A stretch of 64,000 bases of DNA from Betaproteobacteria bacterium (GTDB taxonomy: Bacteria > Pseudomonadota > Gammaproteobacteria > Burkholderiales > Casimicrobiaceae). The translations under genes and the position numbers were made by a program. The stretch covers positions 372,001 through 436,000 of the forward strand of contig JADJWJ010000020.1 in NCBI GenBank assembly GCA_016716425.1. The letters run 5' to 3'. This document shows, piece after piece, positions 7,590 through 16,676 of this stretch; the stretch's first letter is position 1, and every line of letters starts with the position of its first letter. The notes under the pieces are model-generated. The model made no database searches, was not told the origin of the DNA, and saw only the letters and a list, made by a program, of their open reading frames with translations.

Positions 7590-8786
7590 CTATGCGTGCG
7601 GCACCACGCGCCGCGCGCACTCCTGCGCGCGCTCCCGCGCCTGACCGACGTCCACGCCGCGCGCGAGCGCGACGCCCATCCGGCGCCGCTTGTACGCCTC
7701 GGGCTTGCCGAAGAGGCGCAGGTCGGAGTCGGGCACGCGCAGCGCATCGGCGACACCTTCGTAGCGGATCCCGCGTCCCTCGATGCCGCCGTAGATCACG
7801 GCGGAGGCGCCGGGCGACGCGAGGCGCGTGTCCACCGGCAGGCCGAGGATCGCGCGCGCGTGGAGGTCGAACTCGCTCTGCACCTGCGTGCACATCGTCA
7901 CCATGCCGGTGTCGTGCGGGCGCGGACTCACCTCGGAAAACCAGACCTGATGGCCCTTTATGAACAGCTCGACACCGAAGACGCCGCGTCCGCCGAGTTC
8001 CTCGGTGACCCTCGTCGCGTACTCGCGCGCCGTCTTCTGCGCGACGCGGCTCATCGGCTGTGGCTGCCACGACTCGACGTAGTCGCCGTTTACCTGCAGG
8101 TGCCCGATCGGCGCGCAGAAGTGCGTGCCGATCTTCCCGTCGGCGCCAGGCGTGCGCACGGCGAGCAGCGTGATCTCGTAGTCGAAGTCGACGAACCCTT
8201 CGACGATCACGTGCGAGCCGGGCACGCGAGCCATGCTCTCCGCGTACTGCCACGCCGCGGCGACCTCGCGCGGACCCTGCACGATGGACTGGCCCTTGCC
8301 CGACGACGACATCACGGGCTTCACTACGCACGGGTAGCCGATGCCGTCGGCGATGGCGGCCTTGAGCGCGGGCAGGTTCTCGGCAAAGCGGTAGGGCGAC
8401 GTCGGCAGGCCGAGCTTCTCCGCGGCGAGCCGGCGGATGCCCTCGCGGTTCATGGTCTGCTGGGCGGCGCGCGCGGTCGGGATCACCTGCGCGACGCCGG
8501 CGCGCTCGACCTCGACCAGCACGTCGGTGGCGATGGCCTCGATCTCGGGCACGATGATGTGCGGGCGCTCCTGCTCGACCAGCCGCCGCAGTGCGGCGCC
8601 GTCCGCCATCGCGATCACGTGCGCGCGGTGCGCGACCTGGTGGCCGGGCGCGTTCGCGTAGCGATCGACCGCGATGGTCTCGACGCCGAGCCGCTGCAGC
8701 GCAATGATGACTTCCTTTCCCAGCTCGCCGCTGCCGAGCACCATGACGCGAGTGGAAGAGGGGGAGTGCGGCGTGCCGATGTGCAT
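7590..8786 (-). CDS. purT: Formate-dependent GAR transformylase PurT
   Basis: PurT is an ATP-grasp enzyme that makes formylglycinamide ribonucleotide from GAR, formate and ATP in purine synthesis. The product is 398 residues from ATG at 8786 (E. coli PurT is 392). Visible signatures are the N-terminal VMVLGSGELGKE, the ATP-grasp loop PVMSSSGKGQS and the metal-site motif EVSPRPHDTGMVT. An in-frame ATG at 8867 is rejected as the start because it lies only 2 bases downstream of a TATAAT box, so it would lack a leader, and the added residues are Pro/Arg-rich. serB follows after 11 bases. Confidence 0.95.
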   Translation of the reverse strand: MHIGTPHSPSSTRVMVLGSGELGKEVIIALQRLGVETIAVDRYANAPGHQVAHRAHVIAMADGAALRRLVEQERPHIIVPEIEAIATDVLVEVERAGVAQVIPTARAAQQTMNREGIRRLAAEKLGLPTSPYRFAENLPALKAAIADGIGYPCVVKPVMSSSGKGQSIVQGPREVAAAWQYAESMARVPGSHVIVEGFVDFDYEITLLAVRTPGADGKIGTHFCAPIGHLQVNGDYVESWQPQPMSRVAQKTAREYATRVTEELGGRGVFGVELFIKGHQVWFSEVSPRPHDTGMVTMCTQVQSEFDLHARAILGLPVDTRLASPGASAVIYGGIEGRGIRYEGVADALRVPDSDLRLFGKPEAYKRRRMGVALARGVDVGQARERAQECARRVVPHA

Positions 8787-8868
8787 GTGGCCTGCGCGAA
8801 AGGGGCGTGGGCGCGGGCGCGAGAGGCCCGGCGGGCCCGGCGGGCGCCGGGCAATGTTGCAACGCAAT

Positions 8869-8874
8869 ATTATA
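8869..8874 (-). promoter_or_regulatory. Probable -10 box of purT-serB
   Basis: A perfect TATAAT reads on the minus strand here, 82 bases upstream of the purT ATG and just past the end of the neighbouring regulator gene. It lies in a short AT-rich patch that stands out in this GC-rich DNA. No convincing -35 hexamer lies 16-18 bases upstream, so it may need an activator or may be weak. Confidence 0.55.
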
Positions 8875-8903
8875 GTCCGATTGCAGGCGGCGGCGAGTGG
8901 GGG

Positions 8904-9924
8904 CTATTTCCGGCCGGCGGACCGCCCGACCCGCGCGCGCCACGCGCTCGGGCTCGCGCCTCCCATGCGCCGGAACGCGCGCGAAAACGCGGTCGCGTCG
9001 GCGTAGTGCAGCGCCGCCGCGATTTCCGACACCGGCAGGCGGGTCTCCTGCAGCAGTTGCTGCGCGACTTCGAAGCGCGCCGCGTTGACGAGCGCCTGAA
9101 ACGTCGTCCCTTCGTCGCGAAGCCGCCGGCGCAGCGCACGCTCGTGCAGTCCGAGCAGCGCCGACACGTGCGGCGCGTTCGCGTCGCCGGCCAGCACGAG
9201 TCCGTGCACGATGCGTTGAACGCGCGGCGCGATCCGGCCGCCGTCGGCCTCGACCGCAAGCGCCGCCGTTTCGGCCACCTGCCGATTGGCGGCATTGGCA
9301 TCGGCGATGCCCTTTGCCAGCCAACGCGCGGCGAACACGATTTCCGAGTGGGGCGCGTCGAACTCCACGGGCGCGCCGAAGTGACGCCGCCATGGCCGCG
9401 GGTCGCGCGGGCGGCCGTGCGCGAACGACACGCGCACGGGTCTCCTCCGGCCCGCACAGTTCGCGCAGGATCGCGCAGCCGACGCCGAGCGCGAGGTCGT
9501 AGACATGCGGTATGCCAGGCGTGTCGTGGCGGTACACGACGTACCCGATGGCGACCTGGCCGAATCCCAGGTCGAGGAAATACGGAACCGCCCCACGGTC
9601 GTTGAGGTGCAGGTGCCGGACCAGGTTCGTAATCGCGTCACCGATCGTGGCGCTGTTGCGCATCAGGTGCGCGAGCAGCCCGAGATGCGCGAGCGTCAGG
9701 CGCGACGCGACACGCAGCGCGAAGTCGGGCGCGCCGGTTGCCCGGACGCAGCCCGCCAGCAGCGCGCCGGCCACAGCGAAGGGGATGCGCTGGTCCGGAT
9801 CCGCGAAGACGCCCGGGTCGAGTCCGACGCCGGCGAGGATCCGCCGCGGGTCGATCCCGCGCTCGCGCAGGAGCGCAGGGATCGGCGTCAAGACCGCGGC
9901 GCGGACGTCCTGTCGATGCGGCAT
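8904..9924 (-). pseudogene. AraC-type regulator broken by a one-base frameshift
   Basis: Two overlapping frames together encode one ordinary AraC-family regulator. From ATG at 9924 the first frame gives the N-terminal ligand-binding-like domain of this AraC subfamily. At 9435-9449 similarity jumps to the next frame, which continues with VSFAHGRPRDP, a PVEFDAPHSEI segment and the C-terminal double helix-turn-helix ending ADATAFSRAFRRMGG. One extra base near 9441 explains the shift. Removing it gives about 339 residues, the family norm. It may be a true pseudogene or a sequence error. It is divergent from the arylsulfatase gene and is its likely regulator. Confidence 0.85.
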
Positions 9925-9971
9925 CGGATGGCTTGGGAAGGTGGGCCTCGGTCGGCGCGTCCGGATATGTC

Positions 9972-10000
9972 ATGTCACGCCGACGGCGGGATTCTATAGT
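9972..10000 (+). promoter_or_regulatory. Probable promoter of the arylsulfatase gene
   Basis: ATGTCA (9972-9977, 4 of 6 bases match the -35 consensus) and TATAGT (9995-10000) are separated by 17 bases, 54 bases before the arylsulfatase ATG. The -35 overlaps a tandem TGTCA direct repeat (9969-9977), a possible site for the divergent AraC-type regulator. The assignment rests on sequence pattern only. Confidence 0.5.
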
Positions 10001-10053
10001 GCGAGCCGTTCGACACGCACCTTTGCCGTCCGGCTCCAGAGAAGGGTCCCGCC

Positions 10054-12615
10054 ATGCACGCTCAACGACCGTCGCACGACGCACGCGCATTCACGCGGAC
10101 GCTCACCGCGCTGTGCACCGCGTTGGTGCTCGCCATTGCGCCACTGGCGGTGGGGGGCGGAACCGCGTTGGCTCAGCACGTTACCGGCACGCCCGGCTCG
10201 CCGAGCGCGACGACGAGCCTCAGCGGCCGGCAGCTGCCGCCGCCCGACCCGAAGTTCGGCGGCGTGATCCGCGACGACGCGCTGCAGTCCAAGCCCTGGT
10301 GGGCGCCACGCGTGGTGCCGCCAAAGGGCGCCCCCAACGTGCTCTTGATCATCACCGACGATGCGGGCTTCGGCGTGCCCTCGACGTTCGGCGGCGTGAT
10401 TCCGACGCCGGCGATGGACCGGCTCGCCAAAGAGGGACTGCGTTACAACCGCATGTTCTCGACCGCGCTGTGCTCGCCGACGCGGGCCGCGCTGATCACC
10501 GGCCGCAATCACCATTCGGCGGGCTTCGGCGTGATCTCCGAGCAGTCGACCGGCTTCCCCGGCTACAACAGCATCATCGCGCGCGACAAGGCGACGATCG
10601 GGCGCATGCTGCTCGACAACGGCTACGCGACGTCGTGGTTCGGCAAGGACCACAACGTGCCGGCGTTCGCCGCCAGCCAGGTCGGCCCCTTCGACCAGTG
10701 GCCCACCGGCATGGGCTTCGAGTACTTCTACGGCTTCGTCGGCGGCGACGCCAACCAGTGGCAGCCCAACCTCTTCCGCAACACCACGCAGATCTACCCG
10801 TTCCAGGGCAAGCCACCCGGCACGTGGAACCTGATCACCGCGATGGCCGACGATGCCATCGACTACATGACGCGGATGCACCAGATCGATCCGTCGAAGC
10901 CGGTCTTCATCAAGTACGCGCCGGGCGCCACGCACGCGCCGCATCACCCGACGAAGGAGTGGGTGGACCGCATCAGCGCGATGCACCTGTTCGACGACGG
11001 CTACGAGAAGCTGCGCGAGCGCATCTTCGAGAACCAGAAGCGGCTCGGCGTGGTCCCGAAGGACGCAAAGCTCACGCCGTGGCCGAAGGACGTGCTGAAG
11101 CCCTGGGACGATCTCTCGCCCGAGGCGAAGAAGCTCTTCATCCGGCAGGTCGAGGTGTTCGCCGCGTACGCCGCGTACAACGACCATGAGATCGGGCGCG
11201 TGATCCAGGCGTTCCAGGACCTGGGCAAGCTCGACAACACGCTCGTCATCTACATCAACGGCGACAACGGCACCAGCGCCGAAGGCGGGCCGCTGGGCAC
11301 GCCGAACGAGGTTGCGTTCTTCAACGGGCTCAACGAGCTGCCGGTCGACGTCCAGATGAAGTTCTACGACGTCTGGGGCACCGACCGCACGTACAACCAC
11401 ATGTCGGCCGGATGGTCGTGGGCCTTCGACACGCCGTTCGACTGGTTCAAGCAAAACGCGTCGCGCTTAGGCGGCATCAACCAGAACATGGTCGTGTCGT
11501 GGCCGGCGCGGATCAAGGACAAGGGCGCCTTGCGCGAGCAGTTCGTCCACGTGATCGACGTGGTGCCGACGATCCTCGAGGCGGCCGGCCTGAAGGCGCC
11601 CGAGTCCGTCGACGGCATCAGGCAGGCGCCGATCGAGGGCACGAGCTTCGCCTACACGTTCGACGCGGCGAACGCGAAGGCGCGGTCGCGGCACAAGACG
11701 CAGTACTTCGAGATGATGGGGCAGTGGGCGCTCTACGACGATGGCTGGCTGCTGTCGACGAAGGTCAACCGCGCCCCGTGGCAGGCGTTCGGTCCGGCGA
11801 ACCCGGACCCGCTCAACAACCAGGTCTTCCAGCTCTACAACCTCGACAAGGACTTCAGCCAGGCCGAGGACATCGCCGCGCAGCATCCGGCCAAGGTCAG
11901 GGAAATGCGGCAGAAGTTCGTCGCGGAGGCGAGAAAGTATCAGGTGTTCCCGCTGGACGCGTCGGTGGCGGCGCGCATCGTCGCGCCGCGCCCGAACATC
12001 ACCGCCGGCCGCAGCGAGTTCGTCTACACGCGGCCGATGGTCGGCCTGCCGCAGGGCGACTCGCCGCTGCTGCTGAACACGTCGTACACGGTCACCGCCG
12101 ACGTCGACGTGCCGCAGGGCGGCGCCGAGGGGATGATCCTCACCTCGGGCGGGCGCTTCGGCGGCTACGGTTTCTACCTGCTGAAGGGCAAGCCGGTGTG
12201 GCTGTGGAACATGGTCGATCTGGAGCGCCTGAAGTGGGAAGGTCCCGAGGCACTGACGCCGGGCCGGCACTCGATCGAGTTCGACTTCAAGTACGACGGC
12301 CTGGGGGCCGGCACACTGGCATTCAACGACTTCAGCGGCGTCGGGCGGCCCGGTGTGGGCACGCTCAAGGTCGACGGTAGAGTCGTCGACACGAAGGAAA
12401 TGAAGCGCACGCTACCGATGATCCTGCAGTGGGACGAGGCGTTCGACGTCGGCTCCGACACACTGACCGGCGTCAACGACGCGGACTACAAGCCGCCGTT
12501 TACGCTGACCGCCAAGCTCAACAAGCTGACGATCAAGGTGGACCGCCCGCAGCTGTCGCCCGCCGACGTCGCGAAGCTGGAGGCGGCGATGAAGGCGAAG
12601 ACGACGCGCGATTGA
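10054..12615 (+). CDS. Secreted type I arylsulfatase
   Basis: This enzyme hydrolyses sulfate esters, probably to release sulfate in the periplasm. The 853-residue product starts with a cleavable signal peptide ending near ALA at residue 40. The sulfatase core has metal-binding Asp102/Asp103 (ITDDAG) and the formylglycine site Cys140 in CSPTR, the canonical C-x-P-x-R motif needing a maturation enzyme that is not in this window. The substrate-side segment KYAPGATHAPHH and the metal motif NGDNG follow. Beyond about residue 600 lies a C-terminal beta-rich extension not needed for catalysis. The divergent AraC-type gene is the probable regulator. Confidence 0.92.
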   Translation: MHAQRPSHDARAFTRTLTALCTALVLAIAPLAVGGGTALAQHVTGTPGSPSATTSLSGRQLPPPDPKFGGVIRDDALQSKPWWAPRVVPPKGAPNVLLIITDDAGFGVPSTFGGVIPTPAMDRLAKEGLRYNRMFSTALCSPTRAALITGRNHHSAGFGVISEQSTGFPGYNSIIARDKATIGRMLLDNGYATSWFGKDHNVPAFAASQVGPFDQWPTGMGFEYFYGFVGGDANQWQPNLFRNTTQIYPFQGKPPGTWNLITAMADDAIDYMTRMHQIDPSKPVFIKYAPGATHAPHHPTKEWVDRISAMHLFDDGYEKLRERIFENQKRLGVVPKDAKLTPWPKDVLKPWDDLSPEAKKLFIRQVEVFAAYAAYNDHEIGRVIQAFQDLGKLDNTLVIYINGDNGTSAEGGPLGTPNEVAFFNGLNELPVDVQMKFYDVWGTDRTYNHMSAGWSWAFDTPFDWFKQNASRLGGINQNMVVSWPARIKDKGALREQFVHVIDVVPTILEAAGLKAPESVDGIRQAPIEGTSFAYTFDAANAKARSRHKTQYFEMMGQWALYDDGWLLSTKVNRAPWQAFGPANPDPLNNQVFQLYNLDKDFSQAEDIAAQHPAKVREMRQKFVAEARKYQVFPLDASVAARIVAPRPNITAGRSEFVYTRPMVGLPQGDSPLLLNTSYTVTADVDVPQGGAEGMILTSGGRFGGYGFYLLKGKPVWLWNMVDLERLKWEGPEALTPGRHSIEFDFKYDGLGAGTLAFNDFSGVGRPGVGTLKVDGRVVDTKEMKRTLPMILQWDEAFDVGSDTLTGVNDADYKPPFTLTAKLNKLTIKVDRPQLSPADVAKLEAAMKAKTTRD

Positions 12616-12622
12616 TCGCCAC

Positions 12623-12679
12623 GGCCCGGGAACTCCGGGCCATTCTGTCCGGCGGGGCGGCATGGCTGCCCCGTTTCTT
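12623..12679 (+). terminator. Two stacked hairpins, likely terminator
   Basis: Between the convergent arylsulfatase and Gly-rich genes are two stem-loops: GGCCCGG/CCGGGCC (12623-12629 and 12635-12641) and CGGGGC/GCCCCG (12653-12658 and 12668-12673). The second is followed by TTTCTT, giving a plausible rho-independent terminator for the plus-strand gene. Confidence 0.55.
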
Positions 12680-12690
12680 CGGCCCCTCGC

Positions 12691-15225
12691 TCAGCGCCGG
12701 CCCCCGCCGCCGCGGAAGCCACCGCCGCCGAACCCGCCGCCACCAAAGCGGCCGCCCCAGCCGCCGCCACCGCCTCCGCCGAACGACCGGTCGCCCCCGA
12801 AACCGCCGCCGCCGAACGAGCGGTCGGCGCCGCCCCAGCCGCCGCCGCCACCCCACGACCGGTCGCCGCCACTCCCCGCGCCGCCGAACGAGTGGTCCCC
12901 GCTCGACCAGCTGTCGCCGAAGCTGCGCGCCTGCGACTCGCGGTTGGCCCACGACGTGTCGCCGCTCGCTGCGGTGGGCGTATTGGTGGAATGCTGCTGC
13001 CAGCCGTTGCCGGTGTTCGAGTAGACGTTGCCATTGACGTCGGCGTAGTGGTTGTTGCCCGCGCTTGCCGTCCCCCATGTGTTGGTGTTGCCCGTCTTGG
13101 CGTTGTACGTGGAGCCGCCGCCGATGTGCGCGTCTCCCTGCGGTCCGGCGGTCGTCGCGCCCGCGCGGTCGTACGTGCTGCCGCCGGCACCGGTCGCGGA
13201 CACGGCCGACCCGGTCGACCGCTGGCCGCTGTAGACGTTGTAGTTGCTGCCGCGCGCGACGTTGGCCGAGCCGCCTGCGGCACCGGTCGCCGTGCGGTCG
13301 TAGCCGCGCGTCGCGTTGCCGGTCCACGCGTTGTACTGGCGGCCGGCGTTGTACGTGCCCGACGTGCCGGTGCGCGAGTTGTAGTAAGTACCCGACGCCG
13401 TGGTCCCCGCCACGCCGCCGCCGCCATACCACGTGCGCGTGCCGGAGTACGTCGTCGCGCCCCAGTGGCCGTACACGTTGGCCGTGGCCGACGCGCAGCA
13501 CGGATAGCCGCCCCAATACGCCGGGTGGTAGTACGCGCCGCCCCAGTAGGGCTCGGTCCACGCGGCGGTCGCGAGTCCGAGCGCGAAGCCGTACGTGAAG
13601 CCGACGTACGGGTTGTAGACGGGCTGCGCCGCGACCGCGTACGTGTACGGCGGCGGATACCAGACCGTGCCGATCCACGGCGAGTACACGTAGCCGGTGC
13701 CGTAGACGACGGTGCCGTACGGCGACACCACGGTGCCGAGGTACCCGGGCGTGTACCCGACGTACACGTACTGCGGCGTGGAACCGTACACGCGGACATA
13801 GGTGACGTAGTGCAGCGGCGAGGACGCCGGGATCGTGTAGATCGCGGCCGGGATGTCGACCGCCACCGTCCACGGCCCGGTGATCTGCGCGGCGTTGAAC
13901 CAGACGCCGGCGACGACCGCGTAGTACGCGTTGGGCGCAACCTGGATCAGCGGCTCCGACGAGTTGACGACGTACGACATCGTCGTGCCCGCGATCGGCG
14001 CGTACTGCGGCGCGCCGTCGAAGTTCGGCGTGAACGTCGGGCCGCCGGTGCGCGGCACCGTCGCCGTCTGCGGTATCGTGTTCTCGATCGCCGCCGCATG
14101 GGCCTGCGGCGTGCCGGCGACCGTCGACAGCACGGCGCCGGCGCGCGACGACTCGGGAATGCGCGCGAAGTCCGCCGGCAGCGCGTTGGCGGCCACGAAC
14201 GTCCACGGGCCGGTCATCGCCGGTCCGCGGAACCAGCGGCCGGCGAGCAGCACGTAATAGTTGCTGGTCGTCGTGTCGATCAGCACGTCGCTCGTCGTGT
14301 TCGCGGCCCACAGGAGCTGCGTGCCGACGATCGGCACGAAGTCGGGCTGGCCCTTGAAGACGACGAGTTCCGCGGGACCCTGCGCCGTGTAGATCGTCGG
14401 CACGCCGTTGGCGAGCGACGGCTTCGGGTTCGCTTTCGCGCCGCCCGTCAGCAGGTCGACGGTGCCGGCCTTCGACAGCTGCTGCGCCACGTCGTCGAGC
14501 GCGCTGCGCTCGAGTGGCCGCAGGAACACCTGCGACCACGGGCCGCCGATCGACGCGGCCGACAGCCAGCCGTCGTACACGTGCAGGTAGTACTGGTCGC
14601 CGAACCCGCCCTGCAGGATCAGCGCGCGCGTGTTGACGACGCGCTGGTAGCGCGGATAGCCGGCGACCGGCTTTTGCACCGGCGCGCCGTCGATCGGCAC
14701 GAGGATCGCCGGCGAATTGCTGACGATGACCTGCGGCGGGTTGTTGGCGACCTCGATCGCCGGCGGCTTGATCCCGGCGGCGGCCAGCGACGCCTGCAGC
14801 TGGTCGAGCGGCATCATGCGGATCTTCGCGGCGAACTCCTTCTGAAACTCGGCGCGGAACGACGCGCCGCGGTCGGGCAGCGTCGGGAAATCGACCTTGG
14901 AGATCGCGAGGTCGTTGAACACGACGTTGCGCCGGACGCGGTCGACGTCGGTGCGGGTGGAGGCGAAGATGACGCCGAACGCCTGGTCCTGCGACTTGTC
15001 CGCCTTGTAGGCGAGCGCCGCGCGGAAGTCGAGCCGGTTACCGTTCCAGCCATTCACCTGCGGCTGGTAGACGAGGACCTGCCCGGTCGACAGGTCGACC
15101 ACGCGCGGCCACAGGGCCGGTGGGATCGCGGCGGTGGGCGGGGTCGCGGACTGCGCGGCGGCGAGACCTGCCGACGCGAACGCAATCGCGGCGGCGAAAC
15201 GGGCGAAGCGGCTGGCAATGCTCAT
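12691..15225 (-). CDS. Secreted Tyr/Gly-rich protein of unknown function
   Basis: The 844-residue product has a signal peptide cleaved after about residue 24 (LAAA-QS). Residues 30-470 form a folded region rich in aromatic WF.GP.TGPW-like repeats (GRWFRGPAMTGPW, GVWFNAAQITGPW), which resemble short beta modules. Residues 480-620 are Tyr/Pro-rich (YVYVGYTPGYLG) and include a CC pair. The tail from about 630 is Gly/Ser/Asn/Thr low complexity ending in runs of GGGGFGG and RR. Similar large proteins occur in betaproteobacteria, sometimes labelled as carbohydrate-binding, without experimental function that I know of. A cell-surface or matrix role is inference. Confidence 0.8.
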   Translation of the reverse strand: MSIASRFARFAAAIAFASAGLAAAQSATPPTAAIPPALWPRVVDLSTGQVLVYQPQVNGWNGNRLDFRAALAYKADKSQDQAFGVIFASTRTDVDRVRRNVVFNDLAISKVDFPTLPDRGASFRAEFQKEFAAKIRMMPLDQLQASLAAAGIKPPAIEVANNPPQVIVSNSPAILVPIDGAPVQKPVAGYPRYQRVVNTRALILQGGFGDQYYLHVYDGWLSAASIGGPWSQVFLRPLERSALDDVAQQLSKAGTVDLLTGGAKANPKPSLANGVPTIYTAQGPAELVVFKGQPDFVPIVGTQLLWAANTTSDVLIDTTTSNYYVLLAGRWFRGPAMTGPWTFVAANALPADFARIPESSRAGAVLSTVAGTPQAHAAAIENTIPQTATVPRTGGPTFTPNFDGAPQYAPIAGTTMSYVVNSSEPLIQVAPNAYYAVVAGVWFNAAQITGPWTVAVDIPAAIYTIPASSPLHYVTYVRVYGSTPQYVYVGYTPGYLGTVVSPYGTVVYGTGYVYSPWIGTVWYPPPYTYAVAAQPVYNPYVGFTYGFALGLATAAWTEPYWGGAYYHPAYWGGYPCCASATANVYGHWGATTYSGTRTWYGGGGVAGTTASGTYYNSRTGTSGTYNAGRQYNAWTGNATRGYDRTATGAAGGSANVARGSNYNVYSGQRSTGSAVSATGAGGSTYDRAGATTAGPQGDAHIGGGSTYNAKTGNTNTWGTASAGNNHYADVNGNVYSNTGNGWQQHSTNTPTAASGDTSWANRESQARSFGDSWSSGDHSFGGAGSGGDRSWGGGGGWGGADRSFGGGGFGGDRSFGGGGGGGWGGRFGGGGFGGGGFRGGGGRR

Positions 15226-15298
15226 GGCGATTGACCTCGAGAGGACCGTGCCGGGTGCGCTGCAAATTGTCGCTCAATCGCCACGCGCCGGCATGACA

Positions 15299-15326
15299 TT
15301 GCCGGACGCTCGAGCGTGCGGATAAC
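15299..15326 (+). promoter_or_regulatory. Possible promoter of the hydrolase gene
   Basis: TTGCCG (15299-15304) and GATAAC (15321-15326) are separated by 16 bases, 21 bases before the hydrolase GTG start. Both hexamers are imperfect. The divergent Gly-rich gene would need its own promoter in the same 122-base gap, for which I see no clear candidate. Confidence 0.3.
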
Positions 15327-15347
15327 GTACATGCCGTACACTTCGCC

Positions 15348-16598
15348 GTGCCCCGCAAACCTCCCGCCGAACCCGCACAGCACTCCGTGTCCGACCTGCG
15401 CGGCTTCCAGCGCCTTGCCGTCGACGCGACCGTCGGCCTGACCGACGTCGTCGAGGCGATGCACCGGACGATCGCGCGGCCGCCGTTGCTCTTCGGCGCT
15501 GCGCAGGACGGCAGGACGAACGGCATCACCGGGCTCGTCTACCGCACCGTGCGTGGCGTCACGCGCGTCGTCGGCGCCAGCCTCGACACCCTGTTGGGCG
15601 CGCTCGCGCCTCTCGTGGATCAGCGCCCGTCGTCGCCGCAGCGCGAGGCCGTGCTGGCCGCGCTCAACGGCGTCCTCGGCGACTACCTGGTCGCGTCGGG
15701 CAACCCGCTCGCCATACCGATGGAACTGCGGCATGCGGGCAAACCGGTGGCGCTCGACCGTGCGTCGCTGGCCACGGCGTTTCCGAACGCGCGGGGCCGC
15801 CTGCTGGTGCTGGTGCACGGCCTGTGCATGAACGACCGGCAGTGGCAGCGCGACGGCCACGATCACGGGGCGGCGCTGGCGCGCGCCCTCGATTGCACGA
15901 GCGTCTACGTGCGCTACAACAGCGGGTTGCACGTGTCGACCAACGGCCGCGCGCTGGCCGATCTCATGGAGGTGCTGGTCGCCGCGTGGCCCGTGCCCGT
16001 CGAGCGCGTGGCGATCCTCGGGCACAGCATGGGCGGCCTCGTCGCGCGGAGTGCCTGTCACAGCGCGGAGCGCGCCGGCCATCGCTGGCGCCGCCGGCTG
16101 GACGCGCTGGTTTTCCTCGGCACGCCGCACCTGGGGGCGCCGGCCGAGCGTGCGGGCTCGCTGGCCGACTACGTGATTGCGCTGAGCCCGTACACGGCGC
16201 CGCTCGCGCGACTCGGTCTGATCCGCAGCGCCGGCATCAAGGACCTGCGGCACGGCTACGTGCGGGACGAGGACTGGCAGGTGCATGCGCCGCGCGGCAT
16301 CCATCCGTCGTTGCCGCTGCCCGCGGGCGTGCGCTGCTGCGCGATCGCCGCCAGCAAGCAGGCGCCCGCCGCGGCCGGCACGCCGGCGCGCGTGCGCGGC
16401 GACGGGATCGTCCCCGTGAGCAGCGCGCTCGGGCGGCATCGCGACCCCGCGCGCGACCTCGCGCTGCCGGCGACGCGGCAGTGGATCGCATTCGATTCGG
16501 GCCACTTCGACCTGCTGTCCAGCACGGACGTCTGCGCGCGGATCCAGGGCTGGCTGGCCGAGGGGCGCGCACGCCGGCCCCGGCAACCGCGCCGTTGA
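15348..16598 (+). CDS. Alpha/beta hydrolase, lipase/esterase-like
   Basis: The 416-residue protein starts at GTG 15348 and has no signal peptide, so it is probably cytoplasmic. The catalytic triad can be assigned: Ser227 in GHSMGG, a likely Asp352 (RGDGIVPVSS) and His386 (DSGHFDLL). The oxyanion-hole motif LVHG is at 155-158 and the FLGTPHLGAP strand follows the nucleophile elbow. This pattern is that of the PGAP1/lipase-like hydrolases that act on esters or lipids; the substrate is unknown. It is convergent with rnr. Confidence 0.85.
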   Translation: MPRKPPAEPAQHSVSDLRGFQRLAVDATVGLTDVVEAMHRTIARPPLLFGAAQDGRTNGITGLVYRTVRGVTRVVGASLDTLLGALAPLVDQRPSSPQREAVLAALNGVLGDYLVASGNPLAIPMELRHAGKPVALDRASLATAFPNARGRLLVLVHGLCMNDRQWQRDGHDHGAALARALDCTSVYVRYNSGLHVSTNGRALADLMEVLVAAWPVPVERVAILGHSMGGLVARSACHSAERAGHRWRRRLDALVFLGTPHLGAPAERAGSLADYVIALSPYTAPLARLGLIRSAGIKDLRHGYVRDEDWQVHAPRGIHPSLPLPAGVRCCAIAASKQAPAAAGTPARVRGDGIVPVSSALGRHRDPARDLALPATRQWIAFDSGHFDLLSSTDVCARIQGWLAEGRARRPRQPRR

Positions 16599-16676
16599 CG
16601 CGTTGACGCCGGAACGGGGGCCGGCCGCGGCGGCGCGCGGGGACTTTGCCGGAGCGCGGTTGCGGCGGGTTCGGAC

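Noticed and set aside
8786..8867. Upstream ATG for purT, adding 27 residues
   Set aside because: It lies 2 bases downstream of a perfect TATAAT and gives a Pro/Arg-rich extension not expected in PurT.
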